Source: Deltaproteobacteria bacterium (GTDB lineage: Bacteria; Desulfobacterota; Binatia; UTPRO1). Taken from it: 64,000 nt of DNA. Where the stretch lies: the NCBI GenBank assembly GCA_020852955.1, contig JADYZW010000013.1, positions 1 through 64,000 of the forward strand, given 5' to 3'. The position numbers and the translations under genes were made by a program. The notes under the pieces were generated by a model, which worked only from the letters and a program-made list of their open reading frames with translations, was not told where the DNA came from and did not search any database. Shown here piece after piece: positions 63,856 to 64,000 of the stretch. Positions within the stretch are counted from its first letter, which is position 1; every line of letters begins with the position of its first letter.

Positions 63856-64000
63856 ATGAGCTGGCTCTTCGCGCTGGACGCGACCCATCCGGCCGCGCAC
63901 GCGACGCTCGACTTCGTGAAGGATCTGGTGACGGTTCGCAGCGTAGGTCGAGCACGCAAGCGCAAGCGCCGTCCCGGAACGAGGCTCGTCCCGGTCGATT
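63856..64000 (+). CDS. Possible start of an ORF running off the window
   Basis: An open frame begins MSWLFALDATHPAAHATLDF at 63856 and continues to the window edge. It becomes very basic (RARKRKRRPGTR). The evidence is the ATG and an open frame only; the sequence is too short to assign. Confidence 0.25.
   Translation, partial: MSWLFALDATHPAAHATLDFVKDLVTVRSVGRARKRKRRPGTRLVPVD

Overview
The window is very GC-rich DNA (about 70% by eye) from a Gram-negative bacterium with a large, non-streamlined genome. Clues are lipoproteins with lipoboxes, an AsmA-like envelope protein, a sigma-54 activator, secreted Cys-rich, thrombospondin-type-3 and DUF1554 proteins, and scattered acyl-CoA, SDR, GST and aldehyde dehydrogenase genes. 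This mix recalls Candidatus Binatota or other former Deltaproteobacteria. That placement is an inference; there is no rRNA here to test it. Genes are tightly packed on both strands, often overlapping by ATGA or GTGA, and many start with GTG or TTG.

Layout. 1-1192 is an intact IS630-family element sitting in the stop codon of a secreted Cys-rich protein gene. 1.2-6.4 kb holds small regulators, a gene broken by two compensating frameshifts, a PuuD-like membrane protein, tRNA-Ser(GCU), tRNA-Arg(ACG) and, beside the latter, a decayed integrase that lost its nucleophile Tyr. 6.7-17 kb is catabolic and redox metabolism: aldehyde dehydrogenase, enoyl-CoA hydratase, acyl-CoA dehydrogenase, heme-oxygenase-like protein, SDR, a divergent MocR/PNPOx-like pair, GST and a hydrolase-like protein without its nucleophile Ser. 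At 17.2-17.6 kb lies a tRNA-Asn(GUU) gene split inside the anticodon by a 316-nt group I intron. 17.7-30.3 kb has an acetyltransferase, an ABC1/UbiB-type kinase, an MFS transporter, a PLP enzyme, a radical SAM protein and an AddB/AddA-like helicase-nuclease pair. 30.9-41.4 kb is dominated by large secreted proteins (a propeller/cytochrome c protein, TSP3 and von Willebrand A proteins, a DUF1554 protein) around an atypical citrate synthase and a class II aldolase-like gene. 41.5-49.3 kb carries a GST, an Ogt-AlkA repair fusion, an AsmA/YhdP-like protein and a lipase-like lipoprotein.

49.4-53.7 kb is a self-contained signalling unit. A membrane histidine kinase and an NtrC-type sigma-54 activator are flanked on both sides by small gene sets. 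Each set has a -24/-12 type promoter and, at nearly the same distance upstream, a pair of GTGTCG-N3-CGACAC-type palindromes. I infer that the regulator drives both flanking units. 53.8-63 kb is a carbohydrate cluster: a LOG-like phosphoribohydrolase, a discoidin/six-hairpin glycosidase, an SbmA/YddA-like transporter with a ruined ATPase domain and a GH94-like phosphorylase. The window ends with a VapBC-type toxin-antitoxin pair under a perfect palindromic operator.

The two observations most worth following are the group I intron in tRNA-Asn and the two-sided sigma-54 regulon.
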